The notes: generated by a model from the sequence alone, not told the origin. Positions 25,851 through 35,017 are shown, counted from the stretch's first letter. The stretch: 51,808 nucleotides of DNA from JBAXQQ01 sp037131695 (GCA_964638715.1 CAZWZF010000031.1:1-51808), one strand, 5' to 3'. Made by a program: numbers and translations.

Positions 25851-25890
25851 AAACTCCCCTCCTTGCCAAGAAGTGGGCAGGGGGTGGTTT
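25851..25890. repeat. Half copy of the CTCCCCTCCTTGCC repeat
   Basis: AAACTCCCCTCCTTGCCAAG through GGGGGTGGTTTT matches the right arm of the element at 51178-51322 with a few changes. With the ACACAGAG half copy, it accounts for most of the 331-base gap at 25617-25947; the rest shows nothing coding. Confidence 0.5.
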
Positions 25891-25947
25891 TCGACGATAT
25901 GAACTTTTCGATTTAAAATCATGACTTTTTTTGTTCGAATTTGGTTG

Positions 25948-26481
25948 CTAACTGACTAACGACCGCACATATTCCAACAAGTCGTTAATTCTTTCTTTCT
26001 TCGTGAAATCCACCGGAGTTTCAAAAGCTGCCAGCATACCTTTTTCATCCGGGGTCGGGTTTTTCGTCCCTTGTATTTTCCACTTCATCAGGGTCATCAG
26101 GAGTTTATTCACCCAATTCAGCTTGTTGTAATCAAAACCACCGCGAAAGTAGTAAAATTTTACCATTTTCTGTTCATCCGGGGTAAAGTTCTTATTCAAT
26201 ACTTCCGGGATAATCTCATCTTTAAATGGCGACGCGCCGGTGGCGTAAACAATGATTTTCTTATCTTTCAGCTTATCAAAATTGTTTTTAATAACGCTGA
26301 CACCGCTTATACCGGCAGCACACAAAAATCCGCCAAAGATAATAATGTCATATTTCAACAAAGTACCTGCATCAGCAATCTTATCATGACTGACCAGATC
26401 AGCCTGCAATTCTTCCGCAATCCACTCAGCATATCTTTTGGTGAATCCGGACATGGATTTGTAAATTACAATAGTTTTCAT
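25948..26481 (-). CDS. Flavodoxin-like protein (HemG/flavodoxin_5 type)
   Basis: The N terminus MKTIVIYKSMSGFTKRYAEWIA is a flavodoxin FMN phosphate loop (S-x-S/T-G-F/N-T pattern). It is followed by DIIIFGGFLCAAGISG and IIVYATGASPF, the two FMN-isoalloxazine loops. The 177-residue length and the C-terminal FYYFRGGFDY with LLMTLMKWK resemble the branch that includes protoporphyrinogen oxidase HemG. The protein would bind FMN and act as a redox carrier or oxidase in the cytoplasm. Physiological partner is unknown. It lies downstream of the GH29-like gene, 26 bases away in the same direction. Confidence 0.82.
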   Translation of the reverse strand: MKTIVIYKSMSGFTKRYAEWIAEELQADLVSHDKIADAGTLLKYDIIIFGGFLCAAGISGVSVIKNNFDKLKDKKIIVYATGASPFKDEIIPEVLNKNFTPDEQKMVKFYYFRGGFDYNKLNWVNKLLMTLMKWKIQGTKNPTPDEKGMLAAFETPVDFTKKERINDLLEYVRSLVS

Positions 26482-26507
26482 GACTTGTTACCCCTAATTG
26501 TAAAATA

Positions 26508-27485
26508 TCACTTCATCGCCTCATTCAATGACCGCAACTGTTCCAGGCACGGCTCTTCCAGCAGGCCGGATTCCTGTATTGGCAAGTCCCAGGTGATGGC
26601 GCCGCCGTTGGCTATTATCTCTTTGGTTTTATTAATTACAAACTCGGTGGTATAGCGCGGTTCGCCGGATCCCCACCATTTGGCAAGGTAAGACAAAATC
26701 TGGAATTGTGCCTGGCCGATGCGCGGGCCGGGACATGTCACATTTGTCATGTCGTCTATTTCACCGGCGGTGTAATCCTCGACATCACTGTGCAAAATCA
26801 CCGGCGATATCACCCCCGGGTTGAATGCCACGCATGCCTGCGGGTTGCCGGCTTTCATGGCAGCGGCAAGGCTGGCAAAGTTCGGCGCGTCGGGGTGTCG
26901 ATACATTTCATCGGCGAAATAACAGCCGTCCACCCACCATGCCCACACTTTGTCACCCCAGCGCAGCGACCAATCACGCAGCACCGCTTCCCATTTCAAC
27001 TGAAACTCTACCAGTCGTTTGCCATTGCGAATTTGCCAGGCATTAGGCCAGCCGCCTACAAATCCCCATTCCCAACCCAGCCGTTCCAACGCCACCGGGT
27101 CAGCCGCCGGGGCACCGCTGGGGATGTATACGCACAGGCGAATGCCCTTTGGCGACAGCGCGTCATACAAATCCGCAATTAAATCGCGCCGTGAGCATTT
27201 GCTGGGTACAATACCGGTCAACTCGTCGTAAGTGGCATTTGGCGCGCAATAATGCCCGGAGTTCTGCCCGATGGTCATGAAATAATATTTCACACCAGCC
27301 GACGCCAGTTGCTCCGCCAATCCCGCGACATCAAAAGCGTCAATCCGTGCGTTCCACATCTCCGCCGTCAACTCTGCCCCGCCGTCACTGCTGGCCGGCG
27401 CCCCCAGGTAATGGGTCAAAGCGCCCCACCCGGCCTGCTGCATCCACTGCGCGGGGTGTTGGTTGTTAGTATTGTTGGTTGTCAT
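26508..27485 (-). CDS. GH29-like alpha-L-fucosidase family protein
   Basis: The 325-residue protein reads as a single TIM-barrel domain. FDVAGLAEQLASAGVKYYF followed by GQNSGHYCAPN is the early strand pattern of GH29-like enzymes, and WWVDGCYF contains the aspartate at the nucleophile position. AGGGA lies upstream of the ATG. It is shorter than classical fucosidases (no C-terminal beta-sandwich) and has no signal peptide. The histidine pair and Trp set of characterised GH29 sites are not all recognisable, so activity on fucosides is uncertain; related proteins are common in Lentisphaerota and Planctomycetota. The start of the gene follows 55 bases after the hsdR stop. Confidence 0.7.
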   Translation of the reverse strand: MTTNNTNNQHPAQWMQQAGWGALTHYLGAPASSDGGAELTAEMWNARIDAFDVAGLAEQLASAGVKYYFMTIGQNSGHYCAPNATYDELTGIVPSKCSRRDLIADLYDALSPKGIRLCVYIPSGAPAADPVALERLGWEWGFVGGWPNAWQIRNGKRLVEFQLKWEAVLRDWSLRWGDKVWAWWVDGCYFADEMYRHPDAPNFASLAAAMKAGNPQACVAFNPGVISPVILHSDVEDYTAGEIDDMTNVTCPGPRIGQAQFQILSYLAKWWGSGEPRYTTEFVINKTKEIIANGGAITWDLPIQESGLLEEPCLEQLRSLNEAMK

Positions 27486-27540
27486 TTTTTTAGCTCCCTT
27501 ATTAAACCTTAAAAATTGATAGGTTTGGTGTTGTCATTTC

Positions 27541-30500
27541 TCACTCATCCACATTATCTGTCCACTTCTCGCATTGTGATAGCACTGTTTGTACTGCTTC
27601 TTCCTGGCCTTCGGGCGGGTATTTGTATTTCTTCAGCAATCGTTTCACCATCGACCGCATGTTTGCCCGCGCCTGTTCTTTCTTTTGCCAGTCTATGGTG
27701 CGGTTTTTGGACAACATATCAGTTAACTCTTTGGTTATCATCACCAATTCGTCGTTTTCGTAAAAATCTTTTATCGCTTCTGGTTTCAGCAGCGCGTCGT
27801 AAAATGCCTTCTCTTCCGTGGTCAATCCCAATTCCTTGCCTTCTTTGTCATCTTCAGACATCTGCTTTGCCATTTTCATTAATTCATCTATCACCTGGGC
27901 ATTGGTTATCTGGCCGTTTCGGTATTCTTTCATCACCCGTGCCATCTTTTCTGAAAACAACTCTGATTTTACCAGGTTCGTTCGCTTGTATAATGCTATC
28001 TGTTCGGATAATAATTTTCTCAACAATTCTGCGGCAAGGTTCTTTTGCTTCATTCGCGATATCTCTTCCATAAATACCGAATCAAATAGCGAAAACTCAG
28101 TTTTCACGTCAGCAAACAGGTTGATGATACCATCGCTTTTTATGCTGTGCTTCAATAATTCGTTTATTTGTTTGTTAATTTCTATCAGCGACAGTTTTTT
28201 ATCGGTGATAATTTTTGTTATTGTCATGCGTATCGCTTCAAAAAATGCCGCTTTCATCCGTTGTGGTCTATCTAACAGGCTGCGGCACAGCGAGGCTGCC
28301 TGGCGCAGATACATTGCCTCTTTGATGAATAACTCTTTCTTTTCTTCATTAGCGACTATATGGTTAATGCCTTCCATTATCGCTTTTGCCCGGTCATAAC
28401 TGCTGCCATCAACAAATGATGATGGCGTTAATGGATGATATAAATCTTCGCACACCTGCAATTTTTCGATGAACTTGGGCAGTGCCGCTATGGAGATATC
28501 GGTGTTGCCGAAATTTCTGCGGTCGCGCATGGTGAAATCATTCATTGCTTTTTTCAATGCCGATGCTATACCGACATAGTCAACTATCAGCCCGCCTTCC
28601 TTGTCGCCAAATACCCTGTTCACCCGGGCAATCGCCTGCATCAGGTTGTGTCCCATCATCGGTTTAAACAGGTACATGGTGGCAAGCGACGGCACGTCAA
28701 AACCGGTAAGCCACATGTCAACGACGATTGCTATCTTCATTTCATCGTTGTCATCTTTAAATTTTCGTCCTAATTCTGACCGGTAATTTTTATTGCCGGT
28801 TATCTCTTTCCAACTTTCGTCATCGCCGTTGGCATCGGTCATGATTACCTTCACCTTTTCCTGCCATGCTGGACGAAGACGCAAAATCTCGCGATATATT
28901 CGCATGGCGATGGGACGCGAATACGCCACTATCATCGCCTTGCCGGTAAGGATATCCTGGCGGTCTTCGTAATGTGTGATTATATCACCACACAGCGATT
29001 CTATCGTTTCGTCCGCTCCTAATATCTGGTCGATTCGCGACAGCTCTTTTTTGCTTTTTTCTATGGTTCCTTCTTCGGCAACTTCCGCCATCATGTCGTA
29101 TTCGTCGTCAATCTCTTTCAGAATATCTTCTTTCAGGCCGATATTTATCACCCGGCTTTCGTAATACACCGGCCGGGTCGCGCCATCTTCCACTGCCTGG
29201 GTCATGTCGTAAACGTCTATATAATCGCCGAATACTTCCCGGGTCGACCGGTCCTTCACCGATATCGGGGTGCCGGTAAAACCGATGAAGGTCGCATTGG
29301 GCAGGCTGTCGCGCACTAATCTTGCAAACCCAAGTTTCACCTTGCCGGTGCTGGTGTCCACCGTTTCATTCAGCGAATATTGGCTGCGATGTGCTTCGTC
29401 TGCAATCAGGATGATATTTTTCCGCTCTGACAATGGTTCGGCTGATTCCTCAAATTTTTGCATGGTGGTGAATATGATGCCGTTCACCTGCCTGCCCGAC
29501 AGCAACTTTGTCAGGTGTGCCCGGTTCTCCGCCTGTTCCGGCGTCTGGCGCAGGTAATCGCTGCATTTGTTAAATTGGGTATATAGTTGTTCATCCAAGT
29601 CGTTGCGGTCGGTCAGCACCACAATGGTAGGACTGGTCAGCGCGGTTTGCAGCAATTTGGTATAAAAGACCATCGACAGCGACTTGCCACTGCCCTGGGT
29701 ATGCCAGAATATCCCGCCCTTGCCGTCAGTTACGGTGGCGGTTTTCGTGCGTTCTATTGCTTTTCTCACCGCGAAATACTGGTGGTACCCAGCAAATATC
29801 TTGTTTTCCTCTGAAAAAAGGATGAAGTTTTTAATGATATCAAGCAATCGTTCTTTATCAAAAATCCCTTTGAACAGCACATCAAAAGCCGCATAGCGGG
29901 TATCTTCATAATCGCCATCGGTGGTTTTCCATTCCATGTAACGGTCTTCTTTGGCGGTGATGGTTCCCACCTTTGATACCGCCAGGTCGCTGATAACACA
30001 AAAGGCATTGTAGGCGAAAAGGGTAGGAATATCCTTCATGTAATTGCGCAATTGCCGGTATGCCGCCGAGGTGTCCGCCTTCTCCCGGGTGCAAGATTTC
30101 AGTTCCATCACCACCAGCGGCATGCCGTTGATGAATACCACCACATCCGGTCTTTTCTCCGCGTTCTCCACCACCGTCCACTGGTTTATTACGCAATAAT
30201 TGTTATTATCGGGATTATCATAATCTATCAACCTCACCCGGTCATACTTCTGTTCGCCATTTTCAATCGTGGTGACTTCCACGCCGTTCTGCAGATAATC
30301 CATGAATACGCGGTTCTTTTGCAATAACTGAATACTCTCAAAATTCTTCAGCTTATTTATCGCCTCATTAATCGCGTCCAGCGACAACCCCGGGTTGATG
30401 TCATACAACGAAGACAACAACAAAGAATCATACAACGGCGAATGGTAATCCCGCGCCACATCCGGCCCGTATTCATGGTCATAGCCCAAATGAACATGCA

Positions 30501-30546
30501 TCAATTCAATAATAGCATCTTCATAATGTTGTTCTGTGAATGACAT
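27541..30546 (-). CDS. hsdR: Type I restriction enzyme, R (motor/nuclease) subunit
   Basis: The 1001-residue protein has an N-terminal PD-(D/E)xK nuclease (RPDVVVFING...VMELKS, E148 and K150). It is followed by a superfamily 2 motor with Walker A QGSGKS (K288), DEAH box ADEAHRSQY (383-386) and FTGTP, then the helicase second lobe (MWLTGFDVP, ARVNR). A C-terminal helical region contacts the MTase core. All catalytic elements are present, so it looks functional. It translocates and cuts unmodified DNA in complex with HsdM and HsdS. AAGGA is eight bases upstream of the ATG. It is separated from hsdS by a REP/RAYT block of ~1.5 kb, so it likely has its own promoter in the tandem-palindrome region. 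Confidence 0.95.
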   Translation of the reverse strand: MSFTEQHYEDAIIELMHVHLGYDHEYGPDVARDYHSPLYDSLLLSSLYDINPGLSLDAINEAINKLKNFESIQLLQKNRVFMDYLQNGVEVTTIENGEQKYDRVRLIDYDNPDNNNYCVINQWTVVENAEKRPDVVVFINGMPLVVMELKSCTREKADTSAAYRQLRNYMKDIPTLFAYNAFCVISDLAVSKVGTITAKEDRYMEWKTTDGDYEDTRYAAFDVLFKGIFDKERLLDIIKNFILFSEENKIFAGYHQYFAVRKAIERTKTATVTDGKGGIFWHTQGSGKSLSMVFYTKLLQTALTSPTIVVLTDRNDLDEQLYTQFNKCSDYLRQTPEQAENRAHLTKLLSGRQVNGIIFTTMQKFEESAEPLSERKNIILIADEAHRSQYSLNETVDTSTGKVKLGFARLVRDSLPNATFIGFTGTPISVKDRSTREVFGDYIDVYDMTQAVEDGATRPVYYESRVINIGLKEDILKEIDDEYDMMAEVAEEGTIEKSKKELSRIDQILGADETIESLCGDIITHYEDRQDILTGKAMIVAYSRPIAMRIYREILRLRPAWQEKVKVIMTDANGDDESWKEITGNKNYRSELGRKFKDDNDEMKIAIVVDMWLTGFDVPSLATMYLFKPMMGHNLMQAIARVNRVFGDKEGGLIVDYVGIASALKKAMNDFTMRDRRNFGNTDISIAALPKFIEKLQVCEDLYHPLTPSSFVDGSSYDRAKAIMEGINHIVANEEKKELFIKEAMYLRQAASLCRSLLDRPQRMKAAFFEAIRMTITKIITDKKLSLIEINKQINELLKHSIKSDGIINLFADVKTEFSLFDSVFMEEISRMKQKNLAAELLRKLLSEQIALYKRTNLVKSELFSEKMARVMKEYRNGQITNAQVIDELMKMAKQMSEDDKEGKELGLTTEEKAFYDALLKPEAIKDFYENDELVMITKELTDMLSKNRTIDWQKKEQARANMRSMVKRLLKKYKYPPEGQEEAVQTVLSQCEKWTDNVDE

Positions 30547-30585
30547 TATGTTGTCCTTGTTTCCCGTTTATAAAACTGCTTTTCC

Positions 30586-30696
30586 CTTATTTATGAAAAT
30601 CTATAAAAAAGATTTTTGCCATTTTCTTATTTATAAAAATCTATAAATAAGATTTTTGCCATTTTCTTATTTATAAAAATCTATAAATAAGATTTT
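30586..30696. repeat. Tandem array of three 40-base units, each a palindrome
   Basis: The unit starts CTTATTTATAAAAATC, has period 40 (starts 30586, 30626, 30666) and contains CTTATTTATA-AAAATC-TATAAATAAG. That inverted repeat is perfect in copies two and three and degenerate in copy one. The array lies 40-150 bases upstream of the hsdR start. Equal spacing of about four helical turns suggests binding of a repeated protein or a mobile-element scar. Confidence 0.8.
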
Positions 30697-30712
30697 ACAA
30701 CATCGCAATTAT

Positions 30713-30937
30713 ATGCGACCCGCGCTGGGGTCGGATATCTTGATATGATGCAAATTCTATAACTATGCGACCCCGCTGGGGTCGGGGATATTATAAAACA
30801 TCGCCATCATTCCAAATTTCACAATTTGTAATTCAATATCCATTATCAACAATCCGCAATTGTCATCGACCCCTGAGGGGTCGTATAGTTATAGAAAACA
30901 ACCAGAAAAAATGCCCGACCCCAGCGGGGTCGCATAT
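30713..30937. repeat. REP/BIME block A (four REP palindromes)
   Basis: Four copies of a GCGACCCC..GGGGTCG palindrome (about 30714, 30765, 30868 and 30914). The first two are in one orientation and the last two inverted, so the whole block is a large palindrome (BIME-like). Inter-REP sequence (ATCTTGATATGATGCAAATTC) is shared with blocks B and C. Confidence 0.85.
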
Positions 30938-31020
30938 TCGGTCGCATTTCTACAGCTATAAACGGCAATTTATTTATCCCCAAATATATTCGCACATAAT
31001 TATAAACATTATCGCAATTA

Positions 31021-31255
31021 TATGCGACCCGCTCTGGGGTCGGATATCTTGATATGATGCAAATTCTATAACTATGCGACCCCGCTGGGGTCGGGAATAT
31101 TATAAAACATCACCATCATTCAAAAATTCACAATTTGTAATTCAATATCCATAATCCATTATTAACAATCCGCAATTGTCATCGACCCCAGAGTGGTCGT
31201 ATAGTTATAGAAAACAACCGAAAAAAAATGCCCGACCCCAGCGGGGTCGCATATT
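31021..31255. repeat. REP/BIME block B
   Basis: A near-exact direct repeat of block A, offset by about 308 bases, again with four REP palindromes in two-plus-two orientation (about 31023, 31075, 31183 and 31231). Confidence 0.85.
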
Positions 31256-31295
31256 AAACCGCATTTCTATTACTATAAACGGTAAAACAATTAAT

Positions 31296-31757
31296 TCAGA
31301 TTATCCATTCAAATAGATATTCTTCTTTAAAACTAATATTATTCATTCGCAGAAAATTGAGATATTCTTCTTTAAACGTTTGTTTACGATGGTGCTCTTT
31401 TTGATTGTTTATATAATTAATGACATTATCCAATTGGTTATGGCTATATGAAAATGCTCCATATCCTTCTTGCCAATTGAAATTATATGGAACAAACCTT
31501 TTATCATTAATAAAAACATTTGATGACTTTTTAACTTCCCGAATTAATTCTGATAAATTACATGTCGGTTTCATACCTATCAAAAAATGAATATGATCAG
31601 GATTTCCATTTATCGCAATCATCTTTTGCTCTTTTTTCTGCACGACACCGGTAATATATTTATATAATTCATCTTCCCATAATGGATCTATTAACGCCAT
31701 GCGATTTTGCACCGCAAATACAATCTGAATGTATATTTGTGTGTATGCGTTTCCCAT
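31296..31757 (-). CDS. REP-associated tyrosine transposase (IS200-like, Y1 HUH)
   Basis: The ATG at 31757 has GGAG eight bases upstream, giving 153 residues. The HUH motif is NPDHIHFLIG (H55, H57) and the catalytic tyrosine is Y115 in NYINNQKEHH; FNWQEGYGAFSYS and the C-terminal FKEEYLFEW are typical of the small IS200-like/RAYT group. Y1 transposases cut single-stranded DNA next to hairpins, and RAYTs act on REP palindromes. Here it sits between REP blocks B and C. It is the expected mobilising enzyme for the palindromes around it. All key residues are present, so it may be active. Upstream in-frame codons to 31856 read REP sequence and are not part of the protein. Confidence 0.9.
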   Translation of the reverse strand: MGNAYTQIYIQIVFAVQNRMALIDPLWEDELYKYITGVVQKKEQKMIAINGNPDHIHFLIGMKPTCNLSELIREVKKSSNVFINDKRFVPYNFNWQEGYGAFSYSHNQLDNVINYINNQKEHHRKQTFKEEYLNFLRMNNISFKEEYLFEWII

Positions 31758-31815
31758 CTTTTTTCTCCGTATTTTAAATATTGTAACCACGATAATTATA
31801 AACATTATCGCAATT

Positions 31816-32064
31816 ATATGCGACCCCGCTGGGGTCGGATGTCTTAAATGATGCAAATTCTATAATTATGCGACCCCTCTGGGGTCTATATTATAAAACA
31901 TGGCCATCATTCGAAAATTCATCATTGCAATTCGAAACCTATTATCTATAAATCATCATTCGAAAACCAAAACCGCAATTAAAAATTCACCCCGACCCCA
32001 GAGGGGTCACATAGTTATAGAGAATAACATGAAAACACGACCCGACCCCAGCGGGGTCGCATAT
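31816..32064. repeat. REP/BIME block C
   Basis: Four REP palindromes (about 31818, 31868, 31991 and 32043) in the same order and orientation as blocks A and B but more diverged inside. The right end stops four bases before the hsdS stop codon. Confidence 0.85.
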
Positions 32065-32068
32065 CGGT

Positions 32069-33340
32069 TTACCCCTCCTCCACCGGTACCCGTATCTCCC
32101 CAGACATAAGTTTAGGCAATAATGAATCGCGAATTTTCATTAAATTAGAAATTTCATTTTCATTTTGTTTAATTAATCTAAAAATTGGTTCTGACAACAA
32201 TTTAAAATCATTTAATAACTGTTTATCGGGTAAGAACAATGGTAAATTTCTCAGTTCTGTTAAACTAATATATTTTTGTGTACTACCAGCAAGGTGAGAA
32301 TAGATATGATTTGTTACAAAATCACTTTTCAAATACATTAAAATAAACTCTGATAATTCTCGTTTTGCTGATGTTTTAAATAATCCAACATTTTTTATTG
32401 CAAAATTTATCTCATCATACATAATATAACTAATATTACCAACGGTACCAATCATACTAATAAGAATATCATATGGTTCAACAACACTTCTTTGATTGAT
32501 TTTATTGTAGTCATTTTCACTAATAGAATATGTATCTTCAAATTTTACACCATATGCACATAAATGCTTTGATGTAATTAATGGATAACCATTCTCTGTT
32601 GGTTTTGGAGAATCATGTGTTCCGTCCCGAATATCTATAATATCTATAAGTATTTTCTTTTCCCACCCAACCGGTATCACCCCTAACTCGCTTTCTTCCA
32701 TGGTGCCTCCGGAGGATTTGTAGGGGTTGCCGTTTTCGTCGGGGAACTCGAAATCTATGAACCAGCGTTTGAAAATCGCCTGCGCCATCTCTTCCAACAC
32801 CTTGTTCGTCCGGTTGTTAAGTTCTATCATGTCGTCAAGGCAAGAAAGGGTGTCGGCTATGGAGCGCTGTTCTGGGAGTGGGGGAAGAGGGATATCTAAT
32901 TGTTCTATCATAACTTTAGTTAATGCATTGCGAGTTCCACCATTGCTACCAATAGATAAAAGAAACGGTTTTATATATTGAATAAAGTAAAAAACAAATT
33001 TGTTTATAGCTATATTCTTATTTGTTCTTATAATTGAAACATGCTGATTAACTCTTGCAGGTAATACATTATCAGGAACAATACATGAACGTGCTACTGA
33101 ATCACCAGTTATATTTAATAAAACATCACCTTTTTCTATTGTTACCCCATTCAATTTCTTTGCTTGTATATCATCAATAAAGACTAAACCATCATTTGAA
33201 AATGCGAAATCAATGACATTTTGACTTCGTATAAGAGAACAACCATAATTTTTATAGACGTTAGCACCACCTGTTGGAGTAGAGCCACTACCAATTTTTG
33301 TACACACATTACCTAATTTTTCATTATTCCATTCATTCAT
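32069..33340 (-). CDS. hsdS: Type I restriction-modification specificity subunit
   Basis: The 423-residue protein has the two-TRD layout of HsdS. The first target-recognition domain (residues 1-150) begins with LGNVCTKIGSGSTPTGG and ends at the conserved repeat PLPPLPEQRSIAD. The central spacer helix (DDMIELNNRTNKVLEEMAQ) is followed by a second TRD from ~215 that ends LPLFLPDKQLLND and a second helix. TRD sequences determine the DNA target and cannot be predicted from here. Base composition is more AT-rich than hsdM and hsdR, as usual for exchanged specificity genes. The stop codon abuts REP block C. Confidence 0.93.
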   Translation of the reverse strand: MNEWNNEKLGNVCTKIGSGSTPTGGANVYKNYGCSLIRSQNVIDFAFSNDGLVFIDDIQAKKLNGVTIEKGDVLLNITGDSVARSCIVPDNVLPARVNQHVSIIRTNKNIAINKFVFYFIQYIKPFLLSIGSNGGTRNALTKVMIEQLDIPLPPLPEQRSIADTLSCLDDMIELNNRTNKVLEEMAQAIFKRWFIDFEFPDENGNPYKSSGGTMEESELGVIPVGWEKKILIDIIDIRDGTHDSPKPTENGYPLITSKHLCAYGVKFEDTYSISENDYNKINQRSVVEPYDILISMIGTVGNISYIMYDEINFAIKNVGLFKTSAKRELSEFILMYLKSDFVTNHIYSHLAGSTQKYISLTELRNLPLFLPDKQLLNDFKLLSEPIFRLIKQNENEISNLMKIRDSLLPKLMSGEIRVPVEEG

Positions 33341-33418
33341 AATCTGTTACCTGTTTGCTCATTAATTTTATATTTCCTTAACCATGAGGTCTTTTGACAT
33401 AAAATATCTCATTTAATT

Positions 33419-33445
33419 TGCAATGTGCAAAAAATGCACATTGCA
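33419..33445. other. Hairpin in the hsdM-hsdS gap
   Basis: TGCAATGTGCA and its perfect complement TGCACATTGCA flank five A residues. An 11-bp stem between hsdM and hsdS could pause or attenuate transcription, but T runs follow only on the plus strand. Confidence 0.5.
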
Positions 33446-33475
33446 TTTTATTATCATCTGTTTTTAAATACTTAC

Positions 33476-33499
33476 CATTTTCGTGACGTCACGAAAATG
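33476..33499. promoter_or_regulatory. Perfect 24-bp palindrome in the hsdM-hsdS gap
   Basis: CATTTTCGTGACGTCACGAAAATG reads identically on both strands, with no mismatch and no spacer. It lies 15 bases after the hsdM stop and ~135 bases before the hsdS start. It could be an operator or an mRNA hairpin; no controller gene is seen nearby. Confidence 0.55.
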
Positions 33500-33514
33500 A
33501 TAATTTGTATTATT

Positions 33515-35017
33515 TCACAACTCATACCCAATCCCCCCCAACCTTGTTTTTATCTCCTCTTCCAACTCGCGGCGTTTTTCAAACATGCCGGATAATTCTG
33601 TGGTTAGTCTTGTCATCTTTTCCTCAAACGGTTCGGCGTCTTCTTCCTGCTCCTCTATTCCCACGTATCTGCCGGGGGTCAGTATATAGTCGTGTTTTGC
33701 AATTTCCGCCGTGTCCACCGCCGCGCTGAAACCCTGGATATCGGTGAAGGTTCCGGCGTCGAATGCAGTGAAGGCGTCGGCTATTTTGGCGATGTCGGCG
33801 TCGGTCAGTTCACGAAGTTTGCGGGTCACCATGGTACCCAGGTTGCGAGCATCGACGAAGAGGGTTTTACCCTTTTGCTGTTTATTTTTATTGATGAACC
33901 ACAGCGACACCGGGATGCCGGTGGTGTAGAACAGTTGCGAGGGCATCGCCACTATCCCCTCTATCAAATCCGCCTCAATTATCTTCCGCCGTATGTCACC
34001 CTCGCCGCCGCTTTGCGATGACAGCGAACCGTTTGCCAGCACCAGCCCAATTTTTCCCTTTGGCGCCAGGTGGTGAATCATGTGCTGCATCCAGGCATAG
34101 TTGGCGTTGCCACTGGGCGGCACCCCGTATTTCCATCTCTGGTCATCGCGCAGTTTGTCCTGTCCCCAGTCGGAAAGGTTGAAGGGTGGGTTTGCCATGA
34201 TGAAGTCGGCGCGCAGTGTGGGGTGGCAGTCGTCAAGAAAGGTGTCGGCGTTGAAATGCCCCAGGTCCGCCTCGATGCCGCGGATAGCGAGGTTCATGGT
34301 GCACATTTTCCAGGTGGTGGGGTTGCTGTCCTGCCCGTAAACCGAGATATCGTGAATGTTGCCCTGGTGGTTTTCGATGAACTTTGCTGATTGCACAAAC
34401 ATGCCGCCGCTGCCGCAACAGGGGTCATACACCCGGCCATGGTATGGCTTTATCACCTCTACCAGGGTGCGCACAATACCCGGCGGGGTAAAGAACTCGC
34501 CCGCCAGTTTCCCTTCCTGCTCCGCGAATTTCGACAGGCAATACTCATAAGCGCGCCCCAAAATATCCTTGGTGTTGCCATGCTCAATCATCGATATATT
34601 AGTAAAAAGGTCAACCACTTCGCCAAGCCGGCGCTTTTCCAGTTCTGGCCGGGAAAAGTTCTTTGGCAAAATGCCTTTCAATCGTTTATTTTCCCGCTCA
34701 ATCGCCTGCATCGCTTCATCAATCAGCTTGCCGATTTCCGGTGTGTGGGATTGAGCGGCGATAGACAGCCAACGAGCGGAAGGCGGCAGAAAAAAGACTC
34801 CGTTCTTGGTATATTCATCCAAATCCTCCTCAAATCCCTCGCCTTCGGCGACTAACTCACTATACCGTTCCTCAAACTTATCTGAGATATATTTTAAAAA
34901 TATCAGCCCCAGAATAACCTGCTTATATTCCGAAGCATCCATATTTCCCCGCAAAATACAAGCCGCATCCCAAATCTGCTTCTCAAAACCGATATTAGCC
35001 GAATTTAATTCACTCAT
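33515..35017 (-). CDS. hsdM: Type I restriction-modification DNA methyltransferase subunit
   Basis: The ATG at 35017 (MSELNSANIGFEKQIWDAA) has AAGGA upstream, giving 500 residues; the 18 preceding in-frame codons are not needed. The HsdM N-terminal helical domain (SEYKQVILGLIFLKYISDKFEER) is followed by the N6-adenine MTase fold with motif I DPCCGSGGMF (198-207) and catalytic motif IV NPPF (276-279). It methylates adenine in the target set by HsdS and protects host DNA. The order hsdM, hsdS, (REP/RAYT), hsdR reads along the minus strand. A 174-base gap with two palindromes separates it from hsdS. Confidence 0.95.
   Translation of the reverse strand: MSELNSANIGFEKQIWDAACILRGNMDASEYKQVILGLIFLKYISDKFEERYSELVAEGEGFEEDLDEYTKNGVFFLPPSARWLSIAAQSHTPEIGKLIDEAMQAIERENKRLKGILPKNFSRPELEKRRLGEVVDLFTNISMIEHGNTKDILGRAYEYCLSKFAEQEGKLAGEFFTPPGIVRTLVEVIKPYHGRVYDPCCGSGGMFVQSAKFIENHQGNIHDISVYGQDSNPTTWKMCTMNLAIRGIEADLGHFNADTFLDDCHPTLRADFIMANPPFNLSDWGQDKLRDDQRWKYGVPPSGNANYAWMQHMIHHLAPKGKIGLVLANGSLSSQSGGEGDIRRKIIEADLIEGIVAMPSQLFYTTGIPVSLWFINKNKQQKGKTLFVDARNLGTMVTRKLRELTDADIAKIADAFTAFDAGTFTDIQGFSAAVDTAEIAKHDYILTPGRYVGIEEQEEDAEPFEEKMTRLTTELSGMFEKRRELEEEIKTRLGGIGYEL

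Noticed and set aside
26071..26655. 194-codon open frame on the plus strand
   Set aside because: Antisense to the flavodoxin-like and GH29-like genes, spanning their gap; composition is not that of a protein family.
30713..32064. Possible CRISPR array because of repeated short GC-rich words
   Set aside because: The repeats are palindromic, in both orientations, irregularly spaced and with shared rather than unique intervening sequence; there are no cas genes. REP/BIME explains them.
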